NCBI RefSeq assembly: GCF_001427905.1
Contig: NZ_LMEF01000018.1
Span: forward strand, 1-36,046
DNA length: 36,046 bases
Reading direction: 5' to 3'
Origin: Flavobacterium sp. Root420
Lineage (GTDB): Bacteria > Bacteroidota > Bacteroidia > Flavobacteriales > Flavobacteriaceae
Below the pieces are notes generated by a model. That model searched no databases and was not told the origin of the DNA. It saw only the letters and a list, made by a program, of their open reading frames with translations. The translations under genes were made by a program, and so were the position numbers. This document shows, in pieces, positions 1-8,718 of the stretch. Position 1 is the stretch's first letter, and every line of letters starts with the position of its first letter.

Positions 1-63
1 ATAAAACTTAATCTAAAAGGAATGAGCCCGATACAATATCGAGCTCATTATTATCAAATTTAA
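1..63 (+). CDS. IS3-family transposase OrfB, C-terminal fragment
   Basis: The frame starting at base 1 reads 20 residues, IKLNLKGMSPIQYRAHYYQI, then TAA at 61-63. The pattern K-L-x-x-L-x-G-M-S-P-x-x-Y-R is the conserved C-terminus of IS3-family (IS150 subgroup) DDE transposases, just after the integrase core. The catalytic residues and OrfA are outside the window, so it cannot be judged whether the element is active. An identical fragment sits on the minus strand at the other end. Confidence 0.85.
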   Translation: MKLNLKGMSPIQYRAHYYQI

Positions 64-97
64 TTATAAATTCGTCTAAACTTTTGGGTGCAGTTCA
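1..97 (+). mobile_element. 3' end of an IS3-family insertion sequence (truncated by window edge)
   Basis: The sequence holds the last 20 codons of an IS3-type OrfB transposase, a 34-bp tail, and an outer terminus reading GGGTGCAGTTCA, the inverted-repeat type that ends IS150-like elements (TGAACTGCACCC when read inward). The whole 97 bp is repeated exactly, in inverse orientation, at 35948-36044. The rest of the element lies outside the window. The boundary at 97 is inferred from the TG...CA rule of the family and from the point where the two copies diverge. Confidence 0.85.
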
Positions 98-158
98 TTT
101 TGGAGGCTTTTTTGTTTGATTGTTACTGTTTATAACAACTTGATATCTTTATTTATAT

Positions 159-1766
159 TTAATTTCCTTTTAATAAATTGATACTTACGGTAGCAATATC
201 AGCATCTGGAAATCTTTTAAAAATTGATTTATCCGGAAATAATCCAGCTTCTGCGGCAATTTTATTAAAGACATCTATCTCGACAATATATTGATCTGAA
301 AAACCATGAGTGGCATCATAGGCTGTTGCGGGAGTTTTTCCTAAATTACTGGCAGCCAATTTTGGATTTATCGTATGCAATTCAATCAGAAGCAAACCAA
401 ATTTACGTACATAAGGGGACCATTTTTGTAAATGTTCCAATAAATTATCTTCTACCAGATTGTTGCTGATTCTTTTTCCTCTATAGGCAAATGCACCAGT
501 AGAGGTACTAATTCTATCTTTGTTGATGTGTTTTGGATTTGTCCAAATTCTATTGTGATCTAAAAAAGTCCTCACGTTAAGTAAATCTTTCAGGTCGATA
601 TTGTAGTTTTCTCTTAAGTCATCCGAAAGTAAATCCGGGCGTCCAATATCTCCCCAAATTACCTTTGCCCAAATATCTGCCTTTATAAGATTAGCCCTGG
701 TTATTTTCAGGGCTGCCTGATTGTAGTCTGCCCCAACCAGAAACAAGGGATATTCATCCAGCATTTTTCCTCTTAAAGTTTGTCTGTCAATTACTTCGAA
801 AATGTGTTGCAGAAAAGCACCGTTACCACAACCCATATCCAGGATTCCTTTTGGCTGTTCTTGAATTGGCAAGTTGAAAAGCGTAATAATAATTTCATCT
901 ACTACTTTAAAGTAAGTATCGTGAGCACCGCCGCTTCCCCATACATTCATTTCACGATCAACATGAATTTCGTTTTCACCATCGATTACCATCCGTAAGA
1001 CAGCCGGATCGCCAAAAGTTAATTCTTCAATTTTAGCAAATGTTGGCAAATAAGAAACTGTAACACCGTAAGCACTAGCTCTCTTTGCAAAAAATAAACC
1101 TATTTCAGTAAATTGATAATTGCCATTTTTCTCCAAAAACCATCCCAAATGGACAAGAAAATCTAATATCTTTTTAAAATTTTCAGGAGATTTATGAAAT
1201 TCTTCCGGCCTGAAAGAAGTTTCCATAAAATATTTATGAAACATTCCGTTCATGGCAAGACGCACTATTGTTGGTGCAATCAAATAACCTTCTATATGTT
1301 TTAAAATCTGGTCCTGAATAGTATTTCTAAGCACATCATCAGAGGGGGCTATTTCGTATCCTTTTTTATATTTTTCAAAAATAAGATTGAGTTTTTCAAA
1401 TGGTACATCGTCAAAAATGCGTGTATGAAACCGGATAGAAAATTGAAGCAAATCAACAACATCTTCATAAAGATAAAATAGTGAAAAGGCTATAGCCGTC
1501 TTTTCATTTACTGATATCTTAATTTCCTGTGTTTTGTTATCGACTTCGTAATCTAAAAAGTCCTGAGAAGCCAAAATCCTCAAACCAACATTCAGATAAC
1601 CTTCATTTGCCTTAAAAACAGTTACAAGTTCTGCTAATTGTACTTGCTTTTTGTTCAGAATAAAATCTAAAACTGCATTTTTTTTCAATGCCATTGCTAC
1701 CGGAGCAACAGCTAAGCCGTCCAGATGTCTGAAAATAGAACTTCGGAGATGTGATTTATCGGTCAT
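159..1766 (-). CDS. Class I SAM-dependent methyltransferase, 535 aa
   Basis: The protein carries a Rossmann-type methyltransferase core near residue 310, with motif I LDMGCGNGAF followed by an acidic strand end, GADYN. A winged-helix-like N-terminal half comes first (for example LGWFLEKNGNYQFTEIGLFF, near residue 210), the layout of O-methyltransferases with a helical dimerisation/selectivity domain. A later segment, RTFLDHNRIW near residue 400, resembles the R-S-F-L-D-H-D-R-P motif I associate with AprA-type methyltransferase domains of polyketide synthases; this is recall, not a search. The substrate is unknown. The gene stands alone: its 3' end is 62 bp from an IS end, and its 5' end faces the SusC promoter region. 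The ATG at 1766 gives the longest frame with a plausible start. No signal peptide or membrane segment is visible, so it is probably cytoplasmic. Confidence 0.75.
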   Translation of the reverse strand: MTDKSHLRSSIFRHLDGLAVAPVAMALKKNAVLDFILNKKQVQLAELVTVFKANEGYLNVGLRILASQDFLDYEVDNKTQEIKISVNEKTAIAFSLFYLYEDVVDLLQFSIRFHTRIFDDVPFEKLNLIFEKYKKGYEIAPSDDVLRNTIQDQILKHIEGYLIAPTIVRLAMNGMFHKYFMETSFRPEEFHKSPENFKKILDFLVHLGWFLEKNGNYQFTEIGLFFAKRASAYGVTVSYLPTFAKIEELTFGDPAVLRMVIDGENEIHVDREMNVWGSGGAHDTYFKVVDEIIITLFNLPIQEQPKGILDMGCGNGAFLQHIFEVIDRQTLRGKMLDEYPLFLVGADYNQAALKITRANLIKADIWAKVIWGDIGRPDLLSDDLRENYNIDLKDLLNVRTFLDHNRIWTNPKHINKDRISTSTGAFAYRGKRISNNLVEDNLLEHLQKWSPYVRKFGLLLIELHTINPKLAASNLGKTPATAYDATHGFSDQYIVEIDVFNKIAAEAGLFPDKSIFKRFPDADIATVSINLLKGN

Positions 1767-1897
1767 AGTAAAAGAATGAAGGTTTTTTAAAGTTAGTGAT
1801 TTTTTTTAACAGAGGAAAGAATTCTGTACTGTGTTGAAATTCATAATTATTTGTGAGTATTTTTTTAATAATAGTATTTTTTAAGACTAAAATTAAA

Positions 1898-2056
1898 CAA
1901 AACAACACTTTAGTATACCCTAAAACGGATTTATCGATCCCTCTCAGAGCCTTTTATTAATCAATTTTGTCGATGTGAATCACTAAACCATTAAACAGAA
2001 TGTTACAGTGATTTTCAAAAACTAACTAATTAATTAACCAAAAATTACAAACCAAA
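1898..2056 (+). promoter_or_regulatory. Regulatory leader of the first SusCD operon
   Basis: This leader aligns along most of its length with 7662-7828, upstream of the lyase-like lipoprotein gene. Shared words keep the same distance to the ATG: ACC(C)TAAAA(A)CG starts 140 and 139 nt upstream, AATCAA 98 and 97 nt, and AAAACTAACTA 40 nt in both. No good TAnnTTTG box is present; the nearest is CAATTTTG at 1963-1970. That fits an activator-dependent promoter, with the ACCCTAAAACG block as a candidate activator site. The function is inferred from the conservation. Confidence 0.55.
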
Positions 2057-5000
2057 ATGACAAAATTTATTAGGATTAAAAAAAGTCCTGATTGCGTATC
2101 TGGATTTAATTTGAAAAAGAAGATGATGATTTTCTGTGTATTGTTTTCTTTATCTCAAATTCATGGATACGCTATTAGTTCTAAACGTACAACAGAGTTA
2201 CAAAATGTAAATCAACAAAAAAGTATTAAAGGGCAGGTTAACGATGAAAACGGTGTGCCAATGCCGGGAGTATCTGTTTTAGAAAAAGGAAGCAAAAATG
2301 GTACTACAACAGATTTTGACGGAAAATTTACTTTAAAAGTCGAAAATGAGAATGCGGTGTTATTAGTATCCTATTTAGGATATGTAACTGCAGAGGTTTC
2401 TACAAAAGGGCAAGCTTCAATTACTGTGAAAATGCAAAAAGCTGCCGCATCATTAGATGAAGTTGTGGTAGTAGGGTATGGTAAAATGAAGAAAAAGGAT
2501 TTAACGGGAGCAATTGTTCAGATAACACCTGACAGGCTCGCGAACCAAAATCCGCAGACCGTTCAGGATATATTGAGAGGTACTCCTGGTGTAAAAGTAG
2601 GTTATGATCCTTCTGCAAAAGGAGGAGGATCCTTGCAGATTCGTGGGCAAAGTTCTGTTTATACTGATGGAAGCCATAATTCACCACTTATTATTTTAGA
2701 CGGAATGCAGTTCTATGGTGAACTTTCAGAAATCAATCCTGATGACATCGGCCAGATCGATATTTTAAAAGACGCTTCAGCAGCATCTGTATATGGGGCG
2801 AGAGCAGCAGCAGGGGTTATAATTATTTCAACCAAAAGAGGTAAGACCGGTAAGCCAATCGTTAGTTTTACTACAAACACGACCATTAGTAATAAGAGTG
2901 CCTATCGTAATGTGTATTCACCGGAAGGATACTTAAAATATCGTGAAGATTGGGAGACTGCTGCAACTTATGGTGGTAATACAGCAACCGGACAATACGA
3001 AGCCTGGATGATAGGAACAGTTGCTGCTGGCAAACCGGGATATTTTTCAAGCCCTGATGATTTAAGCAAGTGGGGTATTTCTCAAGCCCAATGGTTGGCG
3101 TATCAACCAGCTACTCAAACCGCAGGAAAAAGCACAAAAGAGGTATGGGGAGCTCGTTTGGGATTGAATTTTGATCCTTCACTGATGGCGAATTTCCTGG
3201 CAGGAAAAACACACGACTGGAATGACAGCTCTTTTAGAACAGGAATTAATCATGACAATAATTTGAGTATTTCCGGAGCAAGTGATAAGGTAAATTATTA
3301 TATGTCTTTTGGTTATTTAACGTCTGAAGGAGCTATCGTTGGAAATGATTATAACGCAGCTCGTGCCAATATGAAAATTGATGCTAAAATTACGGATTGG
3401 CTTGACTTTGGAGCAAACGTTAATTTTCAGGATCGATCAGATGGGGATATTACGCCCTCTTTAGGTACAGGTGCAGGAGATAACAATATGTTGAGAACCA
3501 GTCCATTTGGGACCTTTATAGATGCAAATGGCAACTATGAGAGACAACCGATGGGGAAAAATGTTTCAGGACAGAACTATAATTATTACTACGAACGCCA
3601 GTTTATTGAGAAAGAGACAGGATATACTACATTGAACACCATTTTCAATACAAAGGTAACGTTGCCTTTAGGTATCACTTATACATTTAACATTGCTCCT
3701 CGTTATCAATTTTTTCACGATCGTTATTTTCGATCGACACAAAATCCGAACTGGCCCGCTGCTACCACTGGAGCAACCAGAAATAATAATTCAAGTTTCG
3801 ATTATAACCTGAATAATACATTAGCATGGGATTATACATTTGCTGAAAAACACCATATTATAACAACATTTGTTCAGGAAGCTGAAGAACGCCGTTATTG
3901 GTCAGATGGAATGGATGCCTATAATATCCTGCCTACAGATGCTTTAGGATTTCACTATGTCGACACTGCAACAATGGCTAATAGCAAAATTAGATCAGAA
4001 GATACACATCAAACGGCAGATGGTTTGATGGCAAGGCTTTTCTATTCGTTCGATAATCGTTATATGCTGACAGCGACTGTCCGTCGTGATGGATATTCGG
4101 CATTTGGAGCTTCAAATCCTTACGCAACTTTCCCATCTTTTGGGGTGGCATGGAACTTTAAAAATGAAAACTGGTTTAATTGGGAGGCTATGAGTACCGG
4201 TAAATTACGCTTGTCCTGGGGTGAAAATGGAAACAGATCGCTTAATAATCCATATATTTCTTTGGCAAACCTGGTAAATACCGGAACGATGGGGTATTTA
4301 GACGCTACAGGAAAAGCTCTTGAGATGAAGTATTTAGCACTTGATCGTATGGCAAATCCAAATCTGGAATGGGAAAAAACAAGATCAACAAATATTGGTC
4401 TTGACTTAGGTTTTTTACATGATCGCATTACTACTTCTATAGATGTTTACAAAAAATCTACCATCGATATGATTATGAGTCAGGCTCTTCCTGGTTTTAC
4501 GGGCTTTTCAACGATTGCAACCAATCTGGGAGAAGTTCAAAATAAAGGTTTTGAATTGAGTATTAACACTATTAATATGAGAAAACCAAACTTTGAATGG
4601 CGTACTACATTTGGCCTGTCTTATAACGAAAATACCATTGTATCATTATATGGCAATATGGTAGAGGTTAAGGATGGCAATGGTACCGTTATTGGCACTA
4701 AAGAAGGTGATGATTCAGCTAATGGATGGTTTATAGGCAAACCTATCACTCAAATTTGGGATTATAAAGTAACTGGAATTTGGCAAAAGGAGGAGTGGAA
4801 AGAAGCTCAAAAATACGGACAGCGTCCCGGGGACCCGAAAGTAGCAAACAGCTATACTGCAGACGATGTGGATGCGGTAGGAGCAGATGGTGTTCCTTAT
4901 AAAAAAGCAGTTTATAATGAAAAAGACAAGCAGTTTTTAGGGAATTCAGCTGCTCCCGTGCAATGGTCGTTGCGAAATGAATTTAAGATTTATAAAAATT

Positions 5001-5425
5001 GGGATTTAGCTGTTAATATGTATTCTTATATGGGGCATAAATCACTTAATTCAAACTATATGAATACGTTCAACGATGCCAGTTTGTATAAATTCAACTT
5101 CAATCCCTATTTAAATCCGTATTGGACACTTGACAACTCAACCAACGATTGGGCTCGTCTTGATGCCAAGGGACCTGTCGGAACTCCAGTTGCACCAGGA
5201 AAATTATATGATCGCAGTTTTATTCGTCTGGACAACATTTCACTGGCTTATTCGCTTCCTAGAGAGCTTTTAGATCGTGTGCATATTAAAAATTTAAAAA
5301 TTTATACTTCGGTTCAAAACGTAGCAACATGGTCAGCTTCTAAAGAATGGAAATATTATGGAGACCCGGAAACAGGAGGATTGGCCACACGACAGTTTAA
5401 TTTAGGTTTTAATGTACAACTTTAA
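2057..5425 (+). CDS. SusC/RagA family TonB-linked outer membrane transporter
   Basis: A 1122-aa TonB-dependent transporter that should import oligosaccharides through the outer membrane with its SusD lid. A basic N-terminus and hydrophobic stretch (residues 20-40) form the signal peptide. A carboxypeptidase-regulatory-like domain follows (about 56-128, KGQVNDENGVPMPGVSV). The TonB box LDEVVVVGYG is at 133-142, then the plug (about 145-265, with LRGTPGVKV and IRGQSSV), and the beta-barrel runs to a terminal aromatic-rich strand ending NVQL. Length and order match the SusC family. It lacks an STN domain, so it is unlikely to signal to an anti-sigma factor, unlike the third SusC in this window. 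SusD follows 13 bp downstream. The substrate is probably a glycan, given the nearby PL14-like lipoprotein. An internal Met at residue 23 is a possible but less likely start. Confidence 0.95.
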   Translation: MTKFIRIKKSPDCVSGFNLKKKMMIFCVLFSLSQIHGYAISSKRTTELQNVNQQKSIKGQVNDENGVPMPGVSVLEKGSKNGTTTDFDGKFTLKVENENAVLLVSYLGYVTAEVSTKGQASITVKMQKAAASLDEVVVVGYGKMKKKDLTGAIVQITPDRLANQNPQTVQDILRGTPGVKVGYDPSAKGGGSLQIRGQSSVYTDGSHNSPLIILDGMQFYGELSEINPDDIGQIDILKDASAASVYGARAAAGVIIISTKRGKTGKPIVSFTTNTTISNKSAYRNVYSPEGYLKYREDWETAATYGGNTATGQYEAWMIGTVAAGKPGYFSSPDDLSKWGISQAQWLAYQPATQTAGKSTKEVWGARLGLNFDPSLMANFLAGKTHDWNDSSFRTGINHDNNLSISGASDKVNYYMSFGYLTSEGAIVGNDYNAARANMKIDAKITDWLDFGANVNFQDRSDGDITPSLGTGAGDNNMLRTSPFGTFIDANGNYERQPMGKNVSGQNYNYYYERQFIEKETGYTTLNTIFNTKVTLPLGITYTFNIAPRYQFFHDRYFRSTQNPNWPAATTGATRNNNSSFDYNLNNTLAWDYTFAEKHHIITTFVQEAEERRYWSDGMDAYNILPTDALGFHYVDTATMANSKIRSEDTHQTADGLMARLFYSFDNRYMLTATVRRDGYSAFGASNPYATFPSFGVAWNFKNENWFNWEAMSTGKLRLSWGENGNRSLNNPYISLANLVNTGTMGYLDATGKALEMKYLALDRMANPNLEWEKTRSTNIGLDLGFLHDRITTSIDVYKKSTIDMIMSQALPGFTGFSTIATNLGEVQNKGFELSINTINMRKPNFEWRTTFGLSYNENTIVSLYGNMVEVKDGNGTVIGTKEGDDSANGWFIGKPITQIWDYKVTGIWQKEEWKEAQKYGQRPGDPKVANSYTADDVDAVGADGVPYKKAVYNEKDKQFLGNSAAPVQWSLRNEFKIYKNWDLAVNMYSYMGHKSLNSNYMNTFNDASLYKFNFNPYLNPYWTLDNSTNDWARLDAKGPVGTPVAPGKLYDRSFIRLDNISLAYSLPRELLDRVHIKNLKIYTSVQNVATWSASKEWKYYGDPETGGLATRQFNLGFNVQL

Positions 5426-5438
5426 AAATTATTCAACC

Positions 5439-7442
5439 ATGAAAAGATATATACATAATAAAATTTCAAGACTGCTGCCTTTTATCGTATTGGCTGCACT
5501 GTCTGGTTCTTGTTCAAAAGATTTTCTCGAAGCAGATCCACTTTCGTTTTACGAGCCTGAAGCTACATTTTCTACAGAAGCAGGATTACAGGCAACTTTA
5601 GCACTGTGCGATAAACAGCTGCGTAATAATTATATTCACTACGGTTATTCCGGTGTTAGTGTGCCTATTGGTTCAGAGTATCTTTTCTCTGACATGGCAC
5701 AATATGGAAAAACGGACACGGGTAGTAATATTGCAGATTATGCTGCTACTATTGTTCCTACCGGAGATTTTCGAAGAGACCCAAGTGGTGAATCGCTTTA
5801 TCTTGGGTTTCTCTGGACTGAAGCCTATACAGGTATTAAGAATGCTAATACCATATTATCGTTTATTGGCAATGTGACAAGTTTATCTGAGGATGTTAAA
5901 AATAAATATATCGGGCAGGCTTATTTTCACAGATCATACCGTTATCTTAATCTGGTATATCAATTTGGAGACATACCGTTGATTACTAAAATTTTGGAGG
6001 TTCCAAAGCAGAGTTATTATTCTACTAAAAAGGAAGCCATTATAGAAATGATTACAGCAGATATGGAGAAAGCGGTACAATTTGTGCCGGAGCAATCAAA
6101 AATAGGATATGTAGGTATGGTTAGCAAAGGGGCGTGCCGTCAGTTACTGATTAAGTGTTACTTGGCATCTGGCAGATTTGCTGATGCTGAAGCACAAGCA
6201 AACATTCTTATCAATCAATCGGGCTATTCTTTGGTGCAAAATACTCTTGGGATTTTTGATCCGGGAGGAAATCCTACAGCATGGCCAATTACACGAAATG
6301 TGATCTGGGATTTACACAGGCCAGAGAATAAAGTGATTACTTCTAATACTGAAGCTATATTGGTGGCGCCAAATGGAGGAGCACAGTCATTTTTAGCCTT
6401 TTCTTCGATGAGAATTTTTGGGCCTAACTGGAATGATGCCAATTTAATTACTCCTGATGGTAAAACAGCAGCACCACGTTTTCCATTGACCGATAAAACG
6501 AATTATAATGCAAAATATGATTATCAAAGAGCAATAGGACGCGGTATCGGTACTATAAGTGGGTCTTATTATTCACAGCATCCTATGTGGGTTGTGAACG
6601 GTATCGAGGACAAGCAGGATCTTAGGCATAACAGCACGGTTGGAAACTGGGTGAATATGGAAGATCTTAAATACGCTCCCGGGGCAGGTGGTAGTGCTAC
6701 ATGGGCTGGACAAAATTTTAGAATGAAGGATGCAATCGGTAAACTGTTAGCACAAGATTCTATTCGTGACTGGTTTGATTTTCCGCATTATAAAATCTTT
6801 TTACACGATGTTGTAGCTGAAGCTAATCCGGCAGCAAATGATTTTCAGGGCGCAACTGCTGGAGCCAGTGCGCATTTGTACATATATCGTTTAGCGGAGA
6901 CCTATCTATTACGAGCAGAAGCGCGTTTTTATCAGGGTAATGCTACCGGAGCAGCTCAGGATGTGAACGTCGTAAGAGCAAGAGCGAAAGCTACACAAAT
7001 GTATACCACTGTAACTATTGGTGATATTTGTGCAGAAAGAGGAAGAGAACTTTATCTGGAAGAATGGAGAAATGTGGAGTTAAAACGCATTTCACATTGT
7101 CTGGCGCTTAGCGGAAAACCAGATGAATGGGGTCATACTTACAGTAAAGAGACCTGGGACAAGCAATCGGGAACAGATGCAGCGGGAGGAAGTTATTGGT
7201 ACCAGCGTATTGTGCATTATACCCTTTACAATAAATATCCGGCTGGTATTTCTGTTAAGCCAGGTGTAAAGTTTTATACGATGGACAAACGTAATAATTA
7301 CTGGCCAATTCCGTACAGACTAGCGATTGAGCCTAATATTAAAGGTCAGTTAAGTCAGAACTTTGGTTATGATGGTTATAATCCTGGAGTCAAAGTCTGG
7401 GATAAATGGCAGGATGCTGTTGATGATGAAAGTAAAATTTAA
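5439..7442 (+). CDS. RagB/SusD family surface nutrient-binding lipoprotein
   Basis: A 667-aa SusD homologue that caps the preceding SusC and binds ligand on the outer face of the outer membrane. I place the start at the ATG at 5439, which yields a clean lipoprotein signal (MKRYIHNKIS then LPFIVLAALSGSC, Cys25). A longer in-frame start at 5412 overlaps the end of SusC and would spoil the signal peptide. The residues after the Cys (SKDFLEADP) include acidic residues typical of surface-exposed lipoproteins. The SusD helical core contains TPR-like segments (GQAYFHRSYRYLNLVYQFGDIPLI) and the C-terminal family signature near RLAETYLLRAEARFYQG and ERGRELYLEEWRNVELKR. It is translated from the same operon as SusC and ends at a strong terminator. 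Confidence 0.93.
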   Translation: MKRYIHNKISRLLPFIVLAALSGSCSKDFLEADPLSFYEPEATFSTEAGLQATLALCDKQLRNNYIHYGYSGVSVPIGSEYLFSDMAQYGKTDTGSNIADYAATIVPTGDFRRDPSGESLYLGFLWTEAYTGIKNANTILSFIGNVTSLSEDVKNKYIGQAYFHRSYRYLNLVYQFGDIPLITKILEVPKQSYYSTKKEAIIEMITADMEKAVQFVPEQSKIGYVGMVSKGACRQLLIKCYLASGRFADAEAQANILINQSGYSLVQNTLGIFDPGGNPTAWPITRNVIWDLHRPENKVITSNTEAILVAPNGGAQSFLAFSSMRIFGPNWNDANLITPDGKTAAPRFPLTDKTNYNAKYDYQRAIGRGIGTISGSYYSQHPMWVVNGIEDKQDLRHNSTVGNWVNMEDLKYAPGAGGSATWAGQNFRMKDAIGKLLAQDSIRDWFDFPHYKIFLHDVVAEANPAANDFQGATAGASAHLYIYRLAETYLLRAEARFYQGNATGAAQDVNVVRARAKATQMYTTVTIGDICAERGRELYLEEWRNVELKRISHCLALSGKPDEWGHTYSKETWDKQSGTDAAGGSYWYQRIVHYTLYNKYPAGISVKPGVKFYTMDKRNNYWPIPYRLAIEPNIKGQLSQNFGYDGYNPGVKVWDKWQDAVDDESKI

Positions 7443-7526
7443 AACTCTTTTTGCCTGAATTGAAGCTTGAGCATAAAAAGACATAATAAATAGCTTCGTA
7501 ATATTCAGAAGAAAGTTAAAATACAA

Positions 7527-7558
7527 AACGAGTTAATATATTTAACTCGTTTTTTTTT
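7527..7558 (+). terminator. Rho-independent terminator after SusD
   Basis: A perfect 10-bp stem (AACGAGTTAA / TTAACTCGTT) with a TATAT loop is followed directly by a run of T. It closes the SusCD transcript 85 nt after the SusD stop and separates it from the lipoprotein gene. Confidence 0.88.
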
Positions 7559-7661
7559 GTTTTTATAATGTCTTTTTTGTGTTTAATTCTTAATTGATTA
7601 AAGTTTGTGTAGTTTTTTAATATTTTTTTAAGGATATAATTTTTAAAACCTAAAATTATAT

Positions 7662-7828
7662 ACAAAACACAAGTGCTGTATTTTTTTGTACCTAAAAACG
7701 TACTTTATTTCTCCTCTTCTAAGTTGTTAATAATCAACTTTACAGTGTTGATTACTAATTGCATAACGTACGAAAATGTGATTTGTAAAAAACTAACTAT
7801 TTAATTATTAACCATTAACCTTTTAAAA
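7662..7828 (+). promoter_or_regulatory. Leader of the lyase-like gene, homologous to the SusC leader
   Basis: It shares conserved blocks and spacing with 1898-2056. It also holds an inverted repeat TAATCAAC / GTTGATTA (7731-7738 and 7747-7754) and two AACGTAC words (about 7697-7703 and 7764-7770), any of which could be protein-binding sites. The rest of the 386-bp gap between SusD and the lipoprotein gene is AT-rich sequence around the terminator. Confidence 0.55.
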
Positions 7829-8623
7829 ATGAAAAAATTATTAAAATTAACAAGTTTGCTATTTATTACAGCAGTAGTGTTTAATTCCTGTGAAAAGGAA
7901 CAAGATGCAGATATGCCACAAGCCATTAACAAAGAAGTGTCGAAAAGCGCTGGTGCAGATGCACCTCAAAGCGTCACCAAGGACACAGCCCCACTTGTCG
8001 CTGCTGCAGGAGGTGGTGCCGGAGCCAGAACGATCACATTGCAAACCAATACACTATCATGTGGTGGTGGTTTGTGTACATCGTTTGGCGTTTGGTCAGA
8101 GGGCATTTACACTGTTTGGTTCCAGATGAAATTTAATTCCGGATTTTATTGGAGCAGAGGAGGTAAATGTGGATATGGTATCCTAATTGGGGATCAGAAT
8201 ACCGGTGGCGATCCAGGATGGGATGGCAATGGCGGTAGTGCCAGATTTATGTGGTATTGTCCAAATGGATCAAACTCTGCCAAAGGAAGCGGAGCTTATC
8301 TCCAACCTTACGTCTATTATAAAGATCAGCCGGGAGAATTTGGTAATGATTTCGGAAAGAAGTATTATATACAAGAAGGAGTGACATACAACTGCCAGAT
8401 ATCTGTTAAATTAAATACTGGATCAAATACTAACGGATACGTCAAATATTATGTAAATGGTACGGAACTATTGAATCAAACCATTCGTTGGGTGACTAAC
8501 GATGCTAAACGAAATGTTAATGCCGTAAGTCTTCACACTTTCCGTGGTGGTAGTCAGGAATACTGGAAAGCCCCGGTAACAAGTTCTATTTATTATGCCA
8601 GTGCGGCCTGGGATGCTCAATAG
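7829..8623 (+). CDS. Secreted lipoprotein, polysaccharide lyase family 14-like
   Basis: A 264-aa protein with a lipoprotein signal (MKKLLKLTSL... FNSC, Cys21). The next residues, EKEQDAD, are strongly acidic, as in Bacteroidota surface-export signals. A low-complexity Ala/Gly/Ser/Thr linker (about 35-70) precedes a single beta-rich domain. Motifs such as SRGGKCGYG, GGSARFMWY, YVYYKDQPG.FGND, ISVKLNTGSNTNG and YYVNGTELL match the pattern I know from PL14-type jelly-roll lyases (alginate or glucuronan lyases: GGKLPG, R-x-M-W, Y-x-Y, NG). Five Cys in the mature chain besides the lipid-bearing one suggest disulfides. It has its own leader, homologous to that of the SusC gene, and ends at a hairpin. 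Enzyme activity is inferred; a non-catalytic surface glycan-binding protein is the main alternative. Confidence 0.6.
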   Translation: MKKLLKLTSLLFITAVVFNSCEKEQDADMPQAINKEVSKSAGADAPQSVTKDTAPLVAAAGGGAGARTITLQTNTLSCGGGLCTSFGVWSEGIYTVWFQMKFNSGFYWSRGGKCGYGILIGDQNTGGDPGWDGNGGSARFMWYCPNGSNSAKGSGAYLQPYVYYKDQPGEFGNDFGKKYYIQEGVTYNCQISVKLNTGSNTNGYVKYYVNGTELLNQTIRWVTNDAKRNVNAVSLHTFRGGSQEYWKAPVTSSIYYASAAWDAQ

Positions 8624-8671
8624 TATCTATAGGTTTTAAAGCAATTTAGATATCTATTATTATATCAAAAT

Positions 8672-8701
8672 AAAGCCACTCCGTTGTTATGGAGTGGCTT
8701 T
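8672..8701. terminator. Bidirectional hairpin terminator
   Basis: An 11-bp perfect stem (AAAGCCACTCC / GGAGTGGCTTT) with an 8-nt loop lies between the convergent ends of the lipoprotein gene and the PepSY gene. T-rich sequence follows on both strands, though the T tracts are interrupted. Confidence 0.75.
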
Positions 8702-8718
8702 AGCTTTTATAATTTATA

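Noticed and set aside
98..158. Terminator for the first methyltransferase
   Set aside because: Only a 6-bp stem (TTGTTA / TAACAA) without a T tract on the minus strand is visible.
5412..5438. Longer start for the first SusD overlapping the SusC stop codon
   Set aside because: It would add nine residues before a perfect lipoprotein signal peptide; the ATG at 5439 fits better.
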